Assembly: GCA_024036415.1 (NCBI GenBank)
Contig: JAMWET010001278.1
Coordinates: 441,501 to 505,500 of the forward strand
Reading direction: 5' to 3'
Length of the DNA stretch: 64,000 nt
Origin: Prochilodus magdalenae
Taxonomy: Eukaryota; Chordata; Actinopteri; Characiformes; Prochilodontidae
Shown: one piece after another, positions 34,509-47,065 of the stretch
How positions within the stretch are numbered: the stretch's first letter is position 1
Layout of the letters: each line of letters starts with the position of its first letter
Position numbers and translations under genes: made by a program
Notes under the pieces: generated by a model
What the model saw: only the letters and a program-made list of their open reading frames with translations
Database searches by the model: none
What the model was told of the DNA's origin: nothing

Positions 34509-37500
34509 CTGGATTAATTTTGAATATATAATATATAATATAGATTATAGGATAGTTACATGCAGTGCTGTTAGAGCAACATTAATCCTTCAAAAGTCAC
34601 TAACTATGATTTTTTCATGTATTAGGAACTTCCATATATCAAGAATTTTTTTGTGGTAAAAAAAATGCAAAGGTCTATGTTAGGCAGTAAGAAATAAGTT
34701 CTATACAGAACATAGAAAGATGTTTTTAATCCCCCAGCCAATATATGTGTGTTACACATTAGTTCCAAAAAAAAACAAAAAACACCCCAAACAGTATTAT
34801 TTTGCCTGAGAAACAGCAGGTGTGTCTACCAAAGTTAAAGTGTATCGGAAAAACTTCCCAGTGAAATTTGTTGTGCAAATTCTAGCATTCAGGAAAGACA
34901 GAAGGCATAGTTGGCTAGTAAACTGTAGGCTGTAACAGGTGCAACAGGTGTATTAACTATCAATCGAGCGACAGAGCCACTGATGCTAATGGACTCTAGT
35001 TTGGATGCAGTTCAAATCTTAGTGGAGGGGTCCTGCTAAGAATGGTTCTAGTGTGTCATCAAACTATAATTTTGGGCCCACTTTACAGGTACTTTACAGG
35101 TTTTTTATAAATCATGAAAATCTTTTCACCCTACAAACTTTGCCTGTATGGCATAGAGTCACCTGACTCAATGCTAGATTGAACTTAGATCCATGCAGGA
35201 TTGTTGGCAGACAGCATACTCTCCGCAACACAGACCTGCCTGAGGCCTTCCCCTTTCTGAGCAGGGCTTAACATCTGCAGACATGGGGATGACAGTGTAC
35301 TGGAAGCATCTCAGTGCGGGAATTCGCAGGAAAGATCAGTGGGTCATTCCGTCACATCTTGTTAGGCTGGAGAAACATCCTATCTCACTGCTCGCCACTG
35401 ACTCATCAGCATGAGGCCACTTATGTTCTCAATTTGGTTAATTTGCTGCTTATGCGTGCGTTTGAGTTGCAGAGAGTCTAATGATGCTTTACAGAGGCTT
35501 AGCATTCAAAGGCTTAGTGTAGTTTATTTGGCAAAACGAATCCTCATTATTACTTTGATTCTTTTTTCATGTAGAGATTCGTCCTGATGCGCTGTGCTAA
35601 AACTTGTGTGTTGGCTTAGAGGGTAAAGCATTTGCGGGCAGAACTAATGTCTACTATATAGGTCTACAACTATGACCCTGAACTGACAGTCAGGCTCTCT
35701 CTCTCTCTCTCTCTTCCTCTCTTTCTCTTAGTGAGACTAGACAGTCAGGCTTGCCCATCTGCTCTTCCAGCATGCATCACTCTGACAGCTGGAGCCGAGC
35801 TCCCATTCGCAGTCCCATTAAGGATAATTTACAGGCATATTTCATAGGGCAAGGAAGAGGATCGATGGCTGGTGGTGAAGGCTGTGGGCAGGGGCTTTCT
35901 CCTCTATGTATGTGTGCTACTTTGGAACATTCTCTCCGTGCTTGTTGTGGATGAAAGCAGGTGTCCTGTTGGCCTTTGCTAAGTGACACTCATGGGTCCT
36001 GCATCGATCGCTTATTGAGTCAGAATTGGCCTTGATCTCCACTTTCATTAACATCTTTCTCCTCATATCAGCTCCATCATTTGCATGACTCACACCGTGA
36101 GGAAGCTGGCACTTGCCGGATTGAACAGATAAAGCTCAGCAATTTAGATGTTACACTTTAAAAGCTTTCAGTGATTTTTCACGACGCCTTATTTTACTCT
36201 TGGTACAGACTAACACACTTACTGTGATGAATGCGAAAGACGATCTTTGTACAGAACCACTTTTACTCAAACAGGTCAAAGGTGAGACAGAAAGGGAGAA
36301 GGAGTGGAAGGATAGCGGGATTAACCCTCCCACTGTTGGGTCTCACATCACCCTCAGCTCTGTCATGTCCCGCTGTTTGATTCCATGCTCTGCAGCCTGT
36401 GGCTTGGTGAAATTCTACAAGACTGTGATAATTAGCTCTGCTGTTCTACAGTGAACAGTCAGCCTGTCACAAAGCCTGTCACTGAGAGCTGACAAGCTGC
36501 TCTACATCTCATGAAGAGTCGATATAATTGACCTGCAAGCCCAGCAGGGTGGGGGGATTAAATTGAAAACATGCAGAGAAACCCACCCCTGCATCAGAAG
36601 TGACTGATCAAACAGATCAAACCCCAGTATAGCTGCTTGCACCTTTTTGTTTGATTTGGAATTTCTGGATTTCATAATTGAATCTCAAATTATTTCAAGA
36701 TCAGCGTATATCCTATTATTAGACAGCAGGAAAATTCAGATCTCTCCCACTTTTATATTTAAAGTCTGTATATTACAAAAATGTCTACAATATTTTGTGT
36801 TTTCATCCACAATGTAAGTTCTCCTACTAATACCCTGCATACATAGGCCAATATGCCAAACAACCAGTAAGAAGAATTTAATAAATTCATTCATTATATT
36901 TGGCTTACTCATTTTGGCCATCAGATTGCTCTCCACAAGCAGTGATAAACACCCGAGTGTAGGGGTTGCACAGACTAGTTAGCTTGCTTGGTACTGCTCG
37001 GCAATGATGCTTTAAGCTTTTTGTTGACTGATTGTGTGATAACAATACTGGACACCTCTGAGAAGACAACAAGCAAGGAGGGATATTAGGGTCTGAACCT
37101 CTGGCTCCCTGAACGTAATGTGGTCCAGGGCTTTTTGGAAAGGGCACTTTACTGACCTGTGGGGTTTAGCTCTGCACTAACATTTCTCAGTCAACCTACA
37201 GTACTTTAAAGATCAGATATTAAATGCTATCATCTCTATTCTCCTGGAGACTGCAATAAAAAGTCATGTGTCATTTGCGAGGTGGAATAACACTCTATAG
37301 TCCTGTAACGGACCTAATTCAGGACCTGAAACAAACAAAATAATAGAGTAGGATCGAGGAGTAAGCCTAAGTGTTTTCAAATCTCCTGCATTTAAGTAAG
37401 CATTCTGTGTATTAGTTGGTGCTGGTCCTGCTGATGCATGACCCCATCTAACAAATATGTGTCCATGACTCTTAGCTTTGTGTGTTTCTGAGTAGAGTGA

Positions 37501-38266
37501 TTTCAGAAGCCCTCTATCTACTCATCACTTCATCATAGACATCCACTGAGCTCCAGGCTAGACCTGCCTCGCAGGGAGCCCAGGCAGGTATCAGGGCTCT
37601 GATTAAGATTGTGAGTCTATTTGTGTGTGCACGTGTGTATGGCAGGCAGGCATGACAAGGCCTTGAGAGATGACTTATGGACAAGAGATTGGATGTTATG
37701 AGTTTCACCTCAGGGAACCTGGTACAACCGTCATTTGCCTTGAACGCTGCGGAAATGCACGACATGGCTTTGGCACATGTAGGTCAGCAGAGGACATAAT
37801 GTGGCAGTCAAAATAATGACCTCCCGACAGCAAGGAGCAAGCAGTCTGTGGAACATTATCTGGAAATGCATCAAGACCCTGGTGGCCTGGTCTGGGTTCA
37901 GGGATTATCACAGGAAAGTTGTTACGCGCTATAAATTTCCTCTTCCAGAAACTCCCAGAGACTTTCTGTGCCTGCGTGAACTAAGATGGCAGCTGTCATG
38001 GCAGATGTCTCCTTGAGCTTGAGGTTAGACTTTGTGTGACACGTTTTTCAACACCTGTGCTAAAAGGAGGTTGCAGTTGATTTCATAGACACTTAGTCAA
38101 CAGTGATGGAGACATGACACTGACAAGGATATCCGGTGCAGGGGTTAAATTGGGATTAAGTAGACTGGAGGGCCTACTTTCTATTGGGTGCTAACAGTCT
38201 GAGAACAATATTCTTCAATTTATATGAATAATTCTGTAACTAGGTCAAGACCACCTTAGTTGAGTT
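33274..38266. other. Non-coding stretch, mostly unique
   Basis: No exon supported. (AAT)n lies at 34468-34508 and a short (CT)n at 35696-35713. A weak tRNA-SINE-like segment (TGGCTTAGAGGGTAAAGC, about 35613) is too diverged to call. The block 35990-36110, with an ATTTGCAT octamer-like site, looks conserved. Confidence 0.45.
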
Positions 38267-38277
38267 TAAGTGAAGTG

Positions 38278-38500
38278 GTGGTTGGTGTAGCTCAGTGGAT
38301 AACACCACTACCCACCAAGTAGCCACCACCACACGTGGGAGACTGGGGTTCGAATCCTGGGCTGTGTGACTATGCTGTGCTACACCAATAAGAGTCCTTG
38401 GGCTAGACTCCTAACACTACATTGGCCTACCTGTAATATGATTAACCTTGTAAGTCGCTCTGGATAAGAGTGTCAGCTAAATACCGTAAATGTAAATGAA
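38278..38500 (+). mobile_element. tRNA-derived SINE
   Basis: The head has RNA polymerase III A-box TAGCTCAGTGG (38288-38298) and B-box GGTTCGAATCC (38347-38357). The tail GTAAGTCGCTCTGGATAAGA followed by AAATGTAAATG is the 3' end shared by many teleost SINEs. Candidate target-site duplications TAAGTGAAGTG (38267-38277) and TAAATGAAGTG (38493-38503) flank it. The intact boxes suggest a fairly young copy. Confidence 0.9.
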
Positions 38501-38503
38501 GTG

Positions 38504-39949
38504 AAGACCTAGTCTAAAGGGGGATGAGACTACACTGTGAAGAACTGGTGTAGATTCATAGCAGAAACACTGCAGTGTCACTTAAACATATCAGATAGCT
38601 GTAAACATTTCAAAGTTAAAGGTCAAACTTCATGCTGTCATCTGCTGTTATTATGTTCAAGCAACTTGTTTCATTATGTCATCTATAGTTCATTTCTACA
38701 ATTTTTAGTTTAGTTAAATAAGGAGAACTTCTTTTTTTCAAATGATCCAACATTTACAGAAAAGATCGGTACACCTGGTCAATTCTAAAATCCTACACTG
38801 TTGCATAACAGTCTTAACTCACAAAAATGTATGCCCCCAAAGTCTTTTAAGGTAGAATGGAAAATTTGTAAAACAAGCTGGTGAAGAGGAAGCCACTTAA
38901 GCTTTCACATCTTTAAAAAGAGGTTGGACAAGTTTAATTGAATATATAATTCACTAGCACAGCCAAATAAATAGTATGCCAACAAAATTGACCTAGAGAC
39001 TAATTTTATTTCTCTGCCTGCGTCTCTGCAAAAGGGAGAGCAGGGTTATGAATAGGGGTCCCAGACTGGTGGTTGATGGTAACTCCACAGCTCAACTCTC
39101 ATGCCAGCGTTTTAAGTTTCTAGCCTGCTCTGCATCTCCTAAAAGCTTTGTAAGAGCCCTCAGGTCCTCAGTGGTGTGCGGTGGGGTAAGCTGAATAATG
39201 CTTAGTATATTTTGATGTTAATTAATCGAATTGGAAAGTGTGAAGCAGATTAATGACTTTACAGTGTCTGCAGGTCAATACAGCACATGAGCAGAGTACA
39301 AAATCAAGAGGTGAACATTCTGAATGCGTAGGTTTACGTGAGGACAAACACAATCCACACCATTGGGAGGAAACAGTAGGACTGTTGCAGAGCCGCCTCA
39401 TCAGGATGGATGATCATATTTGGCCTGTGTGGAGGCAAACTCCGCTGCTTTCCACAGACCTACTTACTGAAATGAATTCAGCTGTCATGTTGAGGTGAGC
39501 TGGTAATGTAGAACCAGAAAACAAGGAGAACTCAGCCTCAGGCCATTGTCCTCAGGCAATTGGAACTTAAAGACAGATCATCCTGCAAACCTGAACACAC
39601 AGTGAGCAGTGTCATGTGTACTGGTAGTGCAGATGATCATGAGGCATATTATCTAAGTAGGAACTCCTTATTTAGATGGGGTTTTTACATTTCAGTCACA
39701 TGAATGAAATGGTTGCATAATCCTGTTTTTAAACTTCTTTATTTGATTTTATAAGCAAGGAAATGAAATGTCTCATTCTTATTATGTGGTGACATTTAGC
39801 TTTAATGTATGAAGCACCTCTAATAACCTGATGCTCCACCACTCAGTGCCGAAAAATAGCAAAAATAGAGTTTTGCCAGCACCTAGTGCCAATAAATCAG
39901 ACCGAGTGTCTAGAGTTGTGCATACTTTATGTAATGCCTGTCTCACTGC
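38504..39949. other. Non-coding spacer
   Basis: Nothing recognised apart from short frames without domains. The left end of the next Tc1 element may extend into its last 150 bp. Confidence 0.5.
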
Positions 39950-41051
39950 TGTCCTTATACTCCCCCAACTCATCCACAATATGGATAAAATATGGAACAC
40001 AACTCTTAATCATTACATTTCAGAGCCTCATTCAGTTTACCTGCCACAGGTGTATAAAATCATACACCTGGCAATGCAGTCTGTCTTGATGATCATAGTG
40101 TCTTACGGTAATAGGGTGACACTGTTGCCACTAGCCAGTTCATGATTTTTTTTCTCTCCTAGATATTCCACAATCAGCTGTGAGTGATATTATTAAAAGT
40201 GGAACCATTTACGAACCAAAGCAACTTAGTAAAACAAAGCACTAAAGCAACTGGTGGAAAGTGCCATACCACGTATAGTAATCAAGTGTTGAGGCACATG
40301 GTACCCCTGGCATTAACATCAGCCAGAAAGCTGTGCTCTGGGAGCTTCATGGCAAGGGTTTCTATGGCTGAGCATCTGCATGCAAGGCTTACTTCGCCAA
40401 TGCTCAATGCCAGGCATCGGATGGAGTGGTGTAAAGCATGCCATCGCTTCACTCTGGATCAGTGGAAACATGTTTTGTGACGAATCACGCTTCTCTATCT
40501 GGCAGTCTGAAGGGGAAGTATGGATTTGACAAATGCTAGAAAAATGTTACATGCTGATTTACATTGTGTCTATTGTAAAGTTTGGTGTAGGAGGGATAAT
40601 GCTATAGGGTTGTTTTTTAGGTGTTGGCTTAGACCTCTTAGTTCCAGTAAAGGGAAATGTTAATGCTTCAGCATACCAGGACATTTTAGACAATTGTAGC
40701 TTCCTATTTTGTGGGAACAGTTTGGGAAAGGTTTTTTTCTGTTCCAGCATGGCTGTTCTCCAGTGAACAAAGCAAGGTCTGTTAAGGTATGAATGGATGA
40801 GTTTAATGAGGAAGAACTGGCCTGAGTCTTGACTTTAACCCTACTGAACACCTATGGGATGAACTAGAATGAAGACAAATTATCTTTTGGGTGAGTGTTT
40901 AAAATTTCTCACAAAAATCTTGTAGAAAACCCTACCAAAGGAATGTAAGCTGCTACAAAGAGATATTCAGCATTCAATATTAATGCCTATGGATTTGGAA
41001 TGGGATGTCATAAAACCAGAAATGACTCAGTACCTTTGACCATATAGTGTA
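39950..41051 (+). pseudogene. Decayed Tc1-like transposase element (family A)
   Basis: Broken frames encode a Tc1/mariner transposase. DESRFSIWQSEGEVW (from 40479) carries the second catalytic Asp region, and DFNPTEHLWDELE (40831-40869) carries the conserved DxNPIEHLWDEL motif with the last acidic residue. Upstream, GATATTCCACAATCAGCTGT matches the start of the helix-turn-helix region of the fish family. The right terminus CATATAGTGTA ends at 41051, the typical end of this family; the left terminus is lost or unrecognisable. Stops (for example TGA after EVWI) and several frameshifts make it inactive. Confidence 0.88.
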
Positions 41052-44000
41052 TTATACAGGTTATTAAGCAGCAAAGTCATGGTTGATGGTTGAAGTTATA
41101 TAAGAGGTAGTGTAACTGTCTCATGCAGAGCCCCAGTCATTTTTATGTATGAAGGTATGAAAGTGGGAGGTATTCCGGCCGCACTTGCTTATTTGTCTTC
41201 TCTTACATTTTTCCATCAGTTCTCAAGGCTGATATGTGTGTGTCCTCATTGCAACCACAGATCTATGTTTTATTCATCGTTTTTTTTAAACTAACACTTC
41301 TGCCGGTGAAAAGGTAGAGATACTTTTACATGAAGTTTCACTTCTGCTAAAAAGTCCTTATGTATTTTGAAAGGTAGCACAATGTTATTCAAGCAATAAT
41401 TGTCCACTGTAAACCGTTTATTATAGCCAAAGAGTTTAAGGTAAAAAAATTACTTGATGAATTAGTTGGTAGGCATAACAAAACAAATAATATTCAATAA
41501 GGTAAGTGTACTCATCAATCTTGCATAGAATTGCAGCCTTTTATCATTTACTTCTATAACATTCAGGGAGGGTCCACTGTTACAGTGGTCTGGTGCTTCT
41601 GTTTGGTAGTTCTGTGAAATATTAGCTGTAAATATTACCCTGTAAAAATGAATATGGTGTTTTTAGGCCAGTATCCTTCACCTTGTACCAGCTAAACTTT
41701 ATTACTAACTCTAATCAGCATGTACCAGTTAAGAAATTTGATGTTTTTCTGGGCTTTGTTCTTCTGTTTGAGAGGCACGTCTAGGCCACAAAGGATGAAG
41801 CTTATTACCTAGCTTAGCGCTACAAAGCATGCCATCAATGTAACATACAGATATGAACCCTTTGAAAGGCCAGGACCCGCTGGGGTTAGTAACTAAATAT
41901 TAATGACTAAAATATTCCATGGATATAAAGCAGATTCATGTCCTCATAAATATACTGGAGTGAAAGAAAGGATTAGCATGAAAACACTCAGGAAAACACA
42001 AATCCATTTCAATAGCGCCTGGGTAAATGTAACTAGCCAGTGCTGTCAGCAGTAATGTGCAGCAGGATATAAGCAAGGGATATGTTACAATACAAAGGAG
42101 ATTAAAACAGCCTGTTCAGAATTGTATTCCATCTTATATACCTTTGAGAGATGAGTGGAGCCTGAAGCGTCTACTGAATTATTGCAGAATGTTCACCTGA
42201 CCATAGAGGATAGTGAATTTAAATACTGCACACAGCTGCCAGGCCATTGCATGAAAATGCGCTGCTCCCACATCTTAAACCATACATACTTTATTAATTA
42301 AGATCCCCGCTTTTTATGTTCATTTTGCTGCTGACAGTGCAAGTTTAGTTTGGTACATGCTGGCTGTGTGTAGGTAGAGCCAACATTAACCTTTTACTGA
42401 AAGCCAAAATCATTTTAGTGGGCTTTCCATTGGGTTGAGTGATAACTTCAACCAGGTACGTCTTTTATTGAAAATGTGTGTGCTCGGTCAGCGCGTTGCT
42501 ATTGCATTATTCCATTTTAGTCCTTGTATGGACTTGATTCCCATGTGTATGGCAACCCAGCCTTTTGTGTTTCCTTTTGTTTGATGGCCTCAGAACAAGA
42601 TGTTTCGGGAACCCATTAACAGAAAACCAACCACTGTTATGTGGTCAAAACACTCAGTAGCTGATCTAGCTGATTTCATCCTCATCGTAATCTCTCATAT
42701 CCGGAGGTGGATAGGTAAGCAATAATACTCAGGAGGTTTGTGCTATTAAGTAAGATACTGGCACTGATGTACTGTGGTCATAGTGGTGTGTCAGTACCAA
42801 TATCTCACATTATAGCATGAACCTTGAGTGTATTATTGGGATAAATCTGCAGGTCTGCAGTAAATCCCTGCTGTGATGCAGTTAGTCCCATTTTTTAAAG
42901 ATACAGCATTTTGCTTAAACGTAGTGTGTACAATTCTGGAGAATGACTGAACTCAACAGCAAAACAAACACACCCCATCCTTTAGTGATCCATCAGAAGC
43001 TCCGCCCCCGAATTCACTAATACGCATTCCCAATGCTATGACTAATTTTATTAGATCCAAAAAAGAATGGCTCAGAGCCCAGTTACAAGCACCGAGACTT
43101 TGCAACAAGAGAGGGAGGACAAAGGGGTAAATATGAAAGGAGGAGAGTGGCTGGAGTCAGGGTGGAGCCTAAACAGAACAAATAGTGCATGGCTTCATCA
43201 CATGTATCATGACTCAGGCCCAAATACAGTTGCCCTTTTGTGCCACTTATTAACATTTGCTTTTCCACACATGGAACAAGACATTCACTGCACTCTACCA
43301 CCTCTTCCCAATCTATAAATTCTGTCACTCACACCCTGCAGATATTTATGGCCCAAACATCAACATGCAGCGCCATCTGCAGGAGTCAGCCATGACTTTA
43401 TCATGCAAGGTGAATTATTTATTTGTCCAGTGAGCTTATCTATCTATCCTTTCAGGGTTTCTTTAGACCTCAGCACCGCACCCCACCACCAACCCCCCAC
43501 CCACACACACACTCAACCCCCCTGCCCTGTCCCCCGTCTCCAGATAGTTCACATTTTTGCTAAATCCCAATTGCCAACACATAGGGATAAAACTAAATGT
43601 AGACCATCTGGGGGTCCCTGAGGCACTGCTTTGAGGATTCAAAAGTGGTTCTTTTAGCATTACTTTAAATCATTTTGAGTATATTATTATACAAAGAGAG
43701 ATGTACTGTACTGCAATACCTAGTGTTGTTGTGGTACAACGAGAAAAAGAAACTCGAATGTTGGACTTTTAGATATCCCACATTTGGTTTGAACAGGTTT
43801 CATAAGAAATCCTGTACAGTTGTAATGACTGGCTTTTGAAGATTTGGCTGTTGTGTTTTTGGGGGAGCACATTTGTGTTTTTGGAGAATTAGTCAGGAAG
43901 TATGAGGAGGTACGGGGTGCCGCCATGTTTCAGACTGTTTTGTGCTTCATTATGGGGGAACTATGGAGTTGGGGTTGTGGTGCAGATATGCCTCAGGCTC

Positions 44001-45769
44001 CTCCACCTCTAGACACCACACAGAGCTGGCTGTTAGTGTCCCAACCATGTATGAGACAAGCTGTATCTGAATGCAGCCCCAAATAAAGCAAAGCATTTAA
44101 CCTGTACATAGCTGTGTTCCTTCCTTCTCGAGTAGCGGTTTTTTTTTACCTGTATTCCACTGAAAACAGTACGGTAGCACATTATTTATTTCTTTGTGAA
44201 TGGCATGAATATTATGTTTTTTTCTGTATAAACACGTTTCAATTTAGATGTTTAAAAAAGGATGTTTAGTGACTGAACAGCGTTTCAGGTGTAATTCTGT
44301 CCCGTATCACCTTGAAGGCAGTATTTTGCTCCAAAATCTCAAAATGTGTAGGTACTGACATTAACCCTATACTGTGACAGATCCTGGCTTTTGGACAGTC
44401 TGCATGGTCTTTTTCATCTTTGGTCTGAAGCACACAGTGTCAGTTTCTTCCAAAAAAGATCCCAGTACATATTTTTACTGTGTAATAATCCATCTCAGAA
44501 GCCTCTGAGGCCAGAGAAGCTGACAGAGCTTCTGAACATGGTTAACATTAGGCTACCTTTAGGCACGTTGTAGAGGGTAAATGATCCCAGTCCCTTCTAA
44601 TCTTTCTTTAAGGAACAGCAATGTTCAATAATGTTCTCATGTATTTATTGACAAACTGGCATTCCTCAGCCCATTTTTGCTCCTGAAGCTTTCATGGATT
44701 TCATTTGTTGCCCTAAATTTGCCCCATCATAATTGATATGAGGTTGTGATAACAGCCTTATAACAAACACAATAGCCTTTTAAAGGTTTTTCCAAAATAA
44801 AAAAAAGATCAAACCTACAGAAACATCTTCAGTTGTATTGACAGGTTGTTCCTGATGCAGGCTGGAGGAGGAGGTGAAATGGTGTCAGGCATGTTTTCTT
44901 GGAACACTCTTCCAGTATGATACTATGAAAGCAAAAGTTAAATGGTTTTTGCTTTCTAAAATGGTTTAATGATATCAGTTCTGTAGCTGATTATCAGGAT
45001 AGGGTCAGCTGCTGAGCATGTCTCATTCAAGTTGTGTCCTCAGGGTTAGCTTTAGCACTGTGTAGTGCTCAGACCATTACCTCTCTAATGACATTACACC
45101 TAGAAAGCCTATGTGTGAGTGTGTGTGTTGGATCAGACAGAGGTGAAGATGGTGTGAGCTCACCTGACTGATGGCTCCTTGTCTCCAGTGGCAGTCCATC
45201 AGTGTGCTAAGATGGACAGTAAAATTCTCTGCATGGCTAATCTTATTAACATGCTTATTGCTGACACTAGGGCGAGTCCCACATCCACGCATAGACACCA
45301 TTGTCACTCTGCAGGAGCACAGGAGTCAACTCCAGGGCAAGACCAGATCTTTGCAAGCTCCTTATCTGTACTTAATTGTTTTACATGGCGTTAAAATAAT
45401 CTGTACTATCTAGAGGATTACACAGAAATCAGAAAGCATGCTTCATTTATTACATTTTAGTAAAAAAGACCATTCGTTTTTTTCAGGAGATATTTCAAAG
45501 CAGGTTAGATATTAGACAACCCCGTTGGATAAGGAAGGGGGAATTTAAAGCAGAATAACTGATAAATAAGCAAAAAAAATATTACAAGATATACTGAAAA
45601 TCTGACCCCTAATGACCTTGCAAGACCTGTTAGACCATCACCACCACAGATAAACAGTCCCAAGAAGGAATAAACTGTCAGGAATGAAACTTGGTTAGTT
45701 TGACATCATGAAATATGCGAATTATTCAAGTTTCCCACTTGGTCACGCATGTGACATAATCAAGGACAG
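41052..45769. other. Non-coding stretch with an unclassified repeat
   Basis: No exon supported. A repeat fragment near 41855 (CTTTGAAAGGCCAGGAC) matches those at 17873 and 20792. The segment 43180-43402 is a diverged copy of 56620-56830. Confidence 0.5.
43180..43402 (+). repeat. Unclassified dispersed repeat, copy 1
   Basis: It shares ordered blocks with 56620-56830: CCCAAATACAGTTG, TACCACCTCTTCCCAATCTA and GCAGCGCCATCTGCAGGA. Both copies have the same orientation. No terminal repeats or coding motif could be assigned. Confidence 0.6.
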
Positions 45770-46732
45770 GCCTCATTACTGTACCAGACTCTATAAGGTC
45801 ATCCAGTTGCATGTGCTTTCCATTCCGATTTGTGCTGCTGTGTTGAAAGCACTCTTTGGAAGTACAGTATGCATCAGATGAGAGTTTGAAAGCAATTCAA
45901 GCAGTTGGAAGAATTTGAGAGGGGTAGCATTGTATGGCTCTATGAAGCAGGATGGCCTTACTGATATATTGCGCACCATACTAGTTGTGCGCTGTTTGCA
46001 GTTGTGGATGGAAGAAGGCACACACCAGCGATATGACAGACCTGGGAGACCCACATGAACCAGAGAGAGAGAGACTGGCTGATTAACCGACCTGCATGGA
46101 GTGACCCAACAGCCACAATTGCAAACCTTCAACAATCGGTGATGCCGATTGTTAGTGCCAGCGCCATTGGCAGATGGCTGCATTATGTAGGACTCATGTA
46201 TGATCGTTATGACGACTGCTCTTAACACCATGTCTACAATAGTGCCAAGGTGTACTGCCAGACTGTCATGGAGCCTGTCATGGAATGGCAGCGGGTCATC
46301 TTCAGCAGCAAGTCTCGCTTTTGTCCTGGTGGAGATGACCAACGAATCTGTGTGTGGAGGCACCATGGTCAGGCCCAAGTTGAACGGTTTGTTTGCACAC
46401 CCCACACATCCTGGTGTTACTCCACCTCCACCCCTACTGCAAAGTCTGCAGGAACTGTGTGAGAATATTCAAGCTGCATGGGATGGATTATCACAGGACA
46501 CCACTAGGAAACTCTACAACTCCATGCCGACATGTCTGACTTTTGGTAAGTAAACACGACGACCCGACCACTAAAACCTGACTACTTTTATAGGTGTAGC
46601 TCAATATACATTGCTCATATCAATAAATGTTTTATTATTTATTGTTCTTGGTAACCTTTATCCTCCTTCCCAATAGACCTGCAATCTGACACTTCCTTCT
46701 GGGTGCAGCTATTCTTTGGATAATGAGTGTAT
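45770..46732 (+). pseudogene. Decayed Tc1-like transposon (family B, copy 2, most complete)
   Basis: Plus-strand fragments read like a Tc1 transposase: RERDWLINRPAW, then WQRVIFSSKSRF and GDDQRICVWRHHGQ (about 46290-46370). Where Tc1 enzymes have FSDESRF with a catalytic Asp, this copy has FSSKSRF (46301-46318), so the active site is lost. The last coding block, GTGAGAATATTCAAGCTGC onward, and the end block GACACTTCCTTCTGGGTGCA recur in reverse at 17.3 and 63.3 kb. It ends GAGTGTA at 46731. The 204-codon open frame on the opposite strand (45791-46405) is a shadow of it. The left end is approximate. Confidence 0.85.
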
Positions 46733-46905
46733 ATACTGTGTGGAGCCTTTTACAACAGATATTGTCACTAAGCAGTTTTGCGGAGGATATGGGTCCAAAC
46801 CCCCAGTGAGAAAGTCAAGGGCGACAGTAGCAAAGGAAAAACTTCCTGTAGAGCAAGAGAAACAAACCCAGAGAGAAACCAAGACTCAAAATAATAAACC
46901 AATAT
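46733..46905 (-). mobile_element. L2-type LINE 3' end (minus strand)
   Basis: The reverse complement has AAGTTTTTCCTTTGCTACTG and then CTTAGTGACAATATCTGTTG, homologous to the LINE ends at 33.1 and 59.2 kb. It abuts the right end of the Tc1 element exactly. Its (TTGAC)n tail is absent. Confidence 0.7.
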
Positions 46906-47034
46906 AGAAAGGATACGATTTTGCAATTATATCCAATATACTAAGAGCTTTCATCTTTTTCATCAGAGATACAGAAGAAAATGAAGCTCACCTCTTGCTT
47001 CATATCTACAGGTGCTTCTGTCTTTCCATCCATT

Positions 47035-47065
<31 letters not shown>

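Noticed and set aside
35605..35690. tRNA-like SINE head
   Set aside because: Only a weak A-box-like stretch, no convincing B-box and no tail.
45791..46405. Longest open frame in the window, 204 codons on the minus strand
   Set aside because: It lies antisense to a recognisable decayed Tc1 transposase on the plus strand and has no domain of its own.
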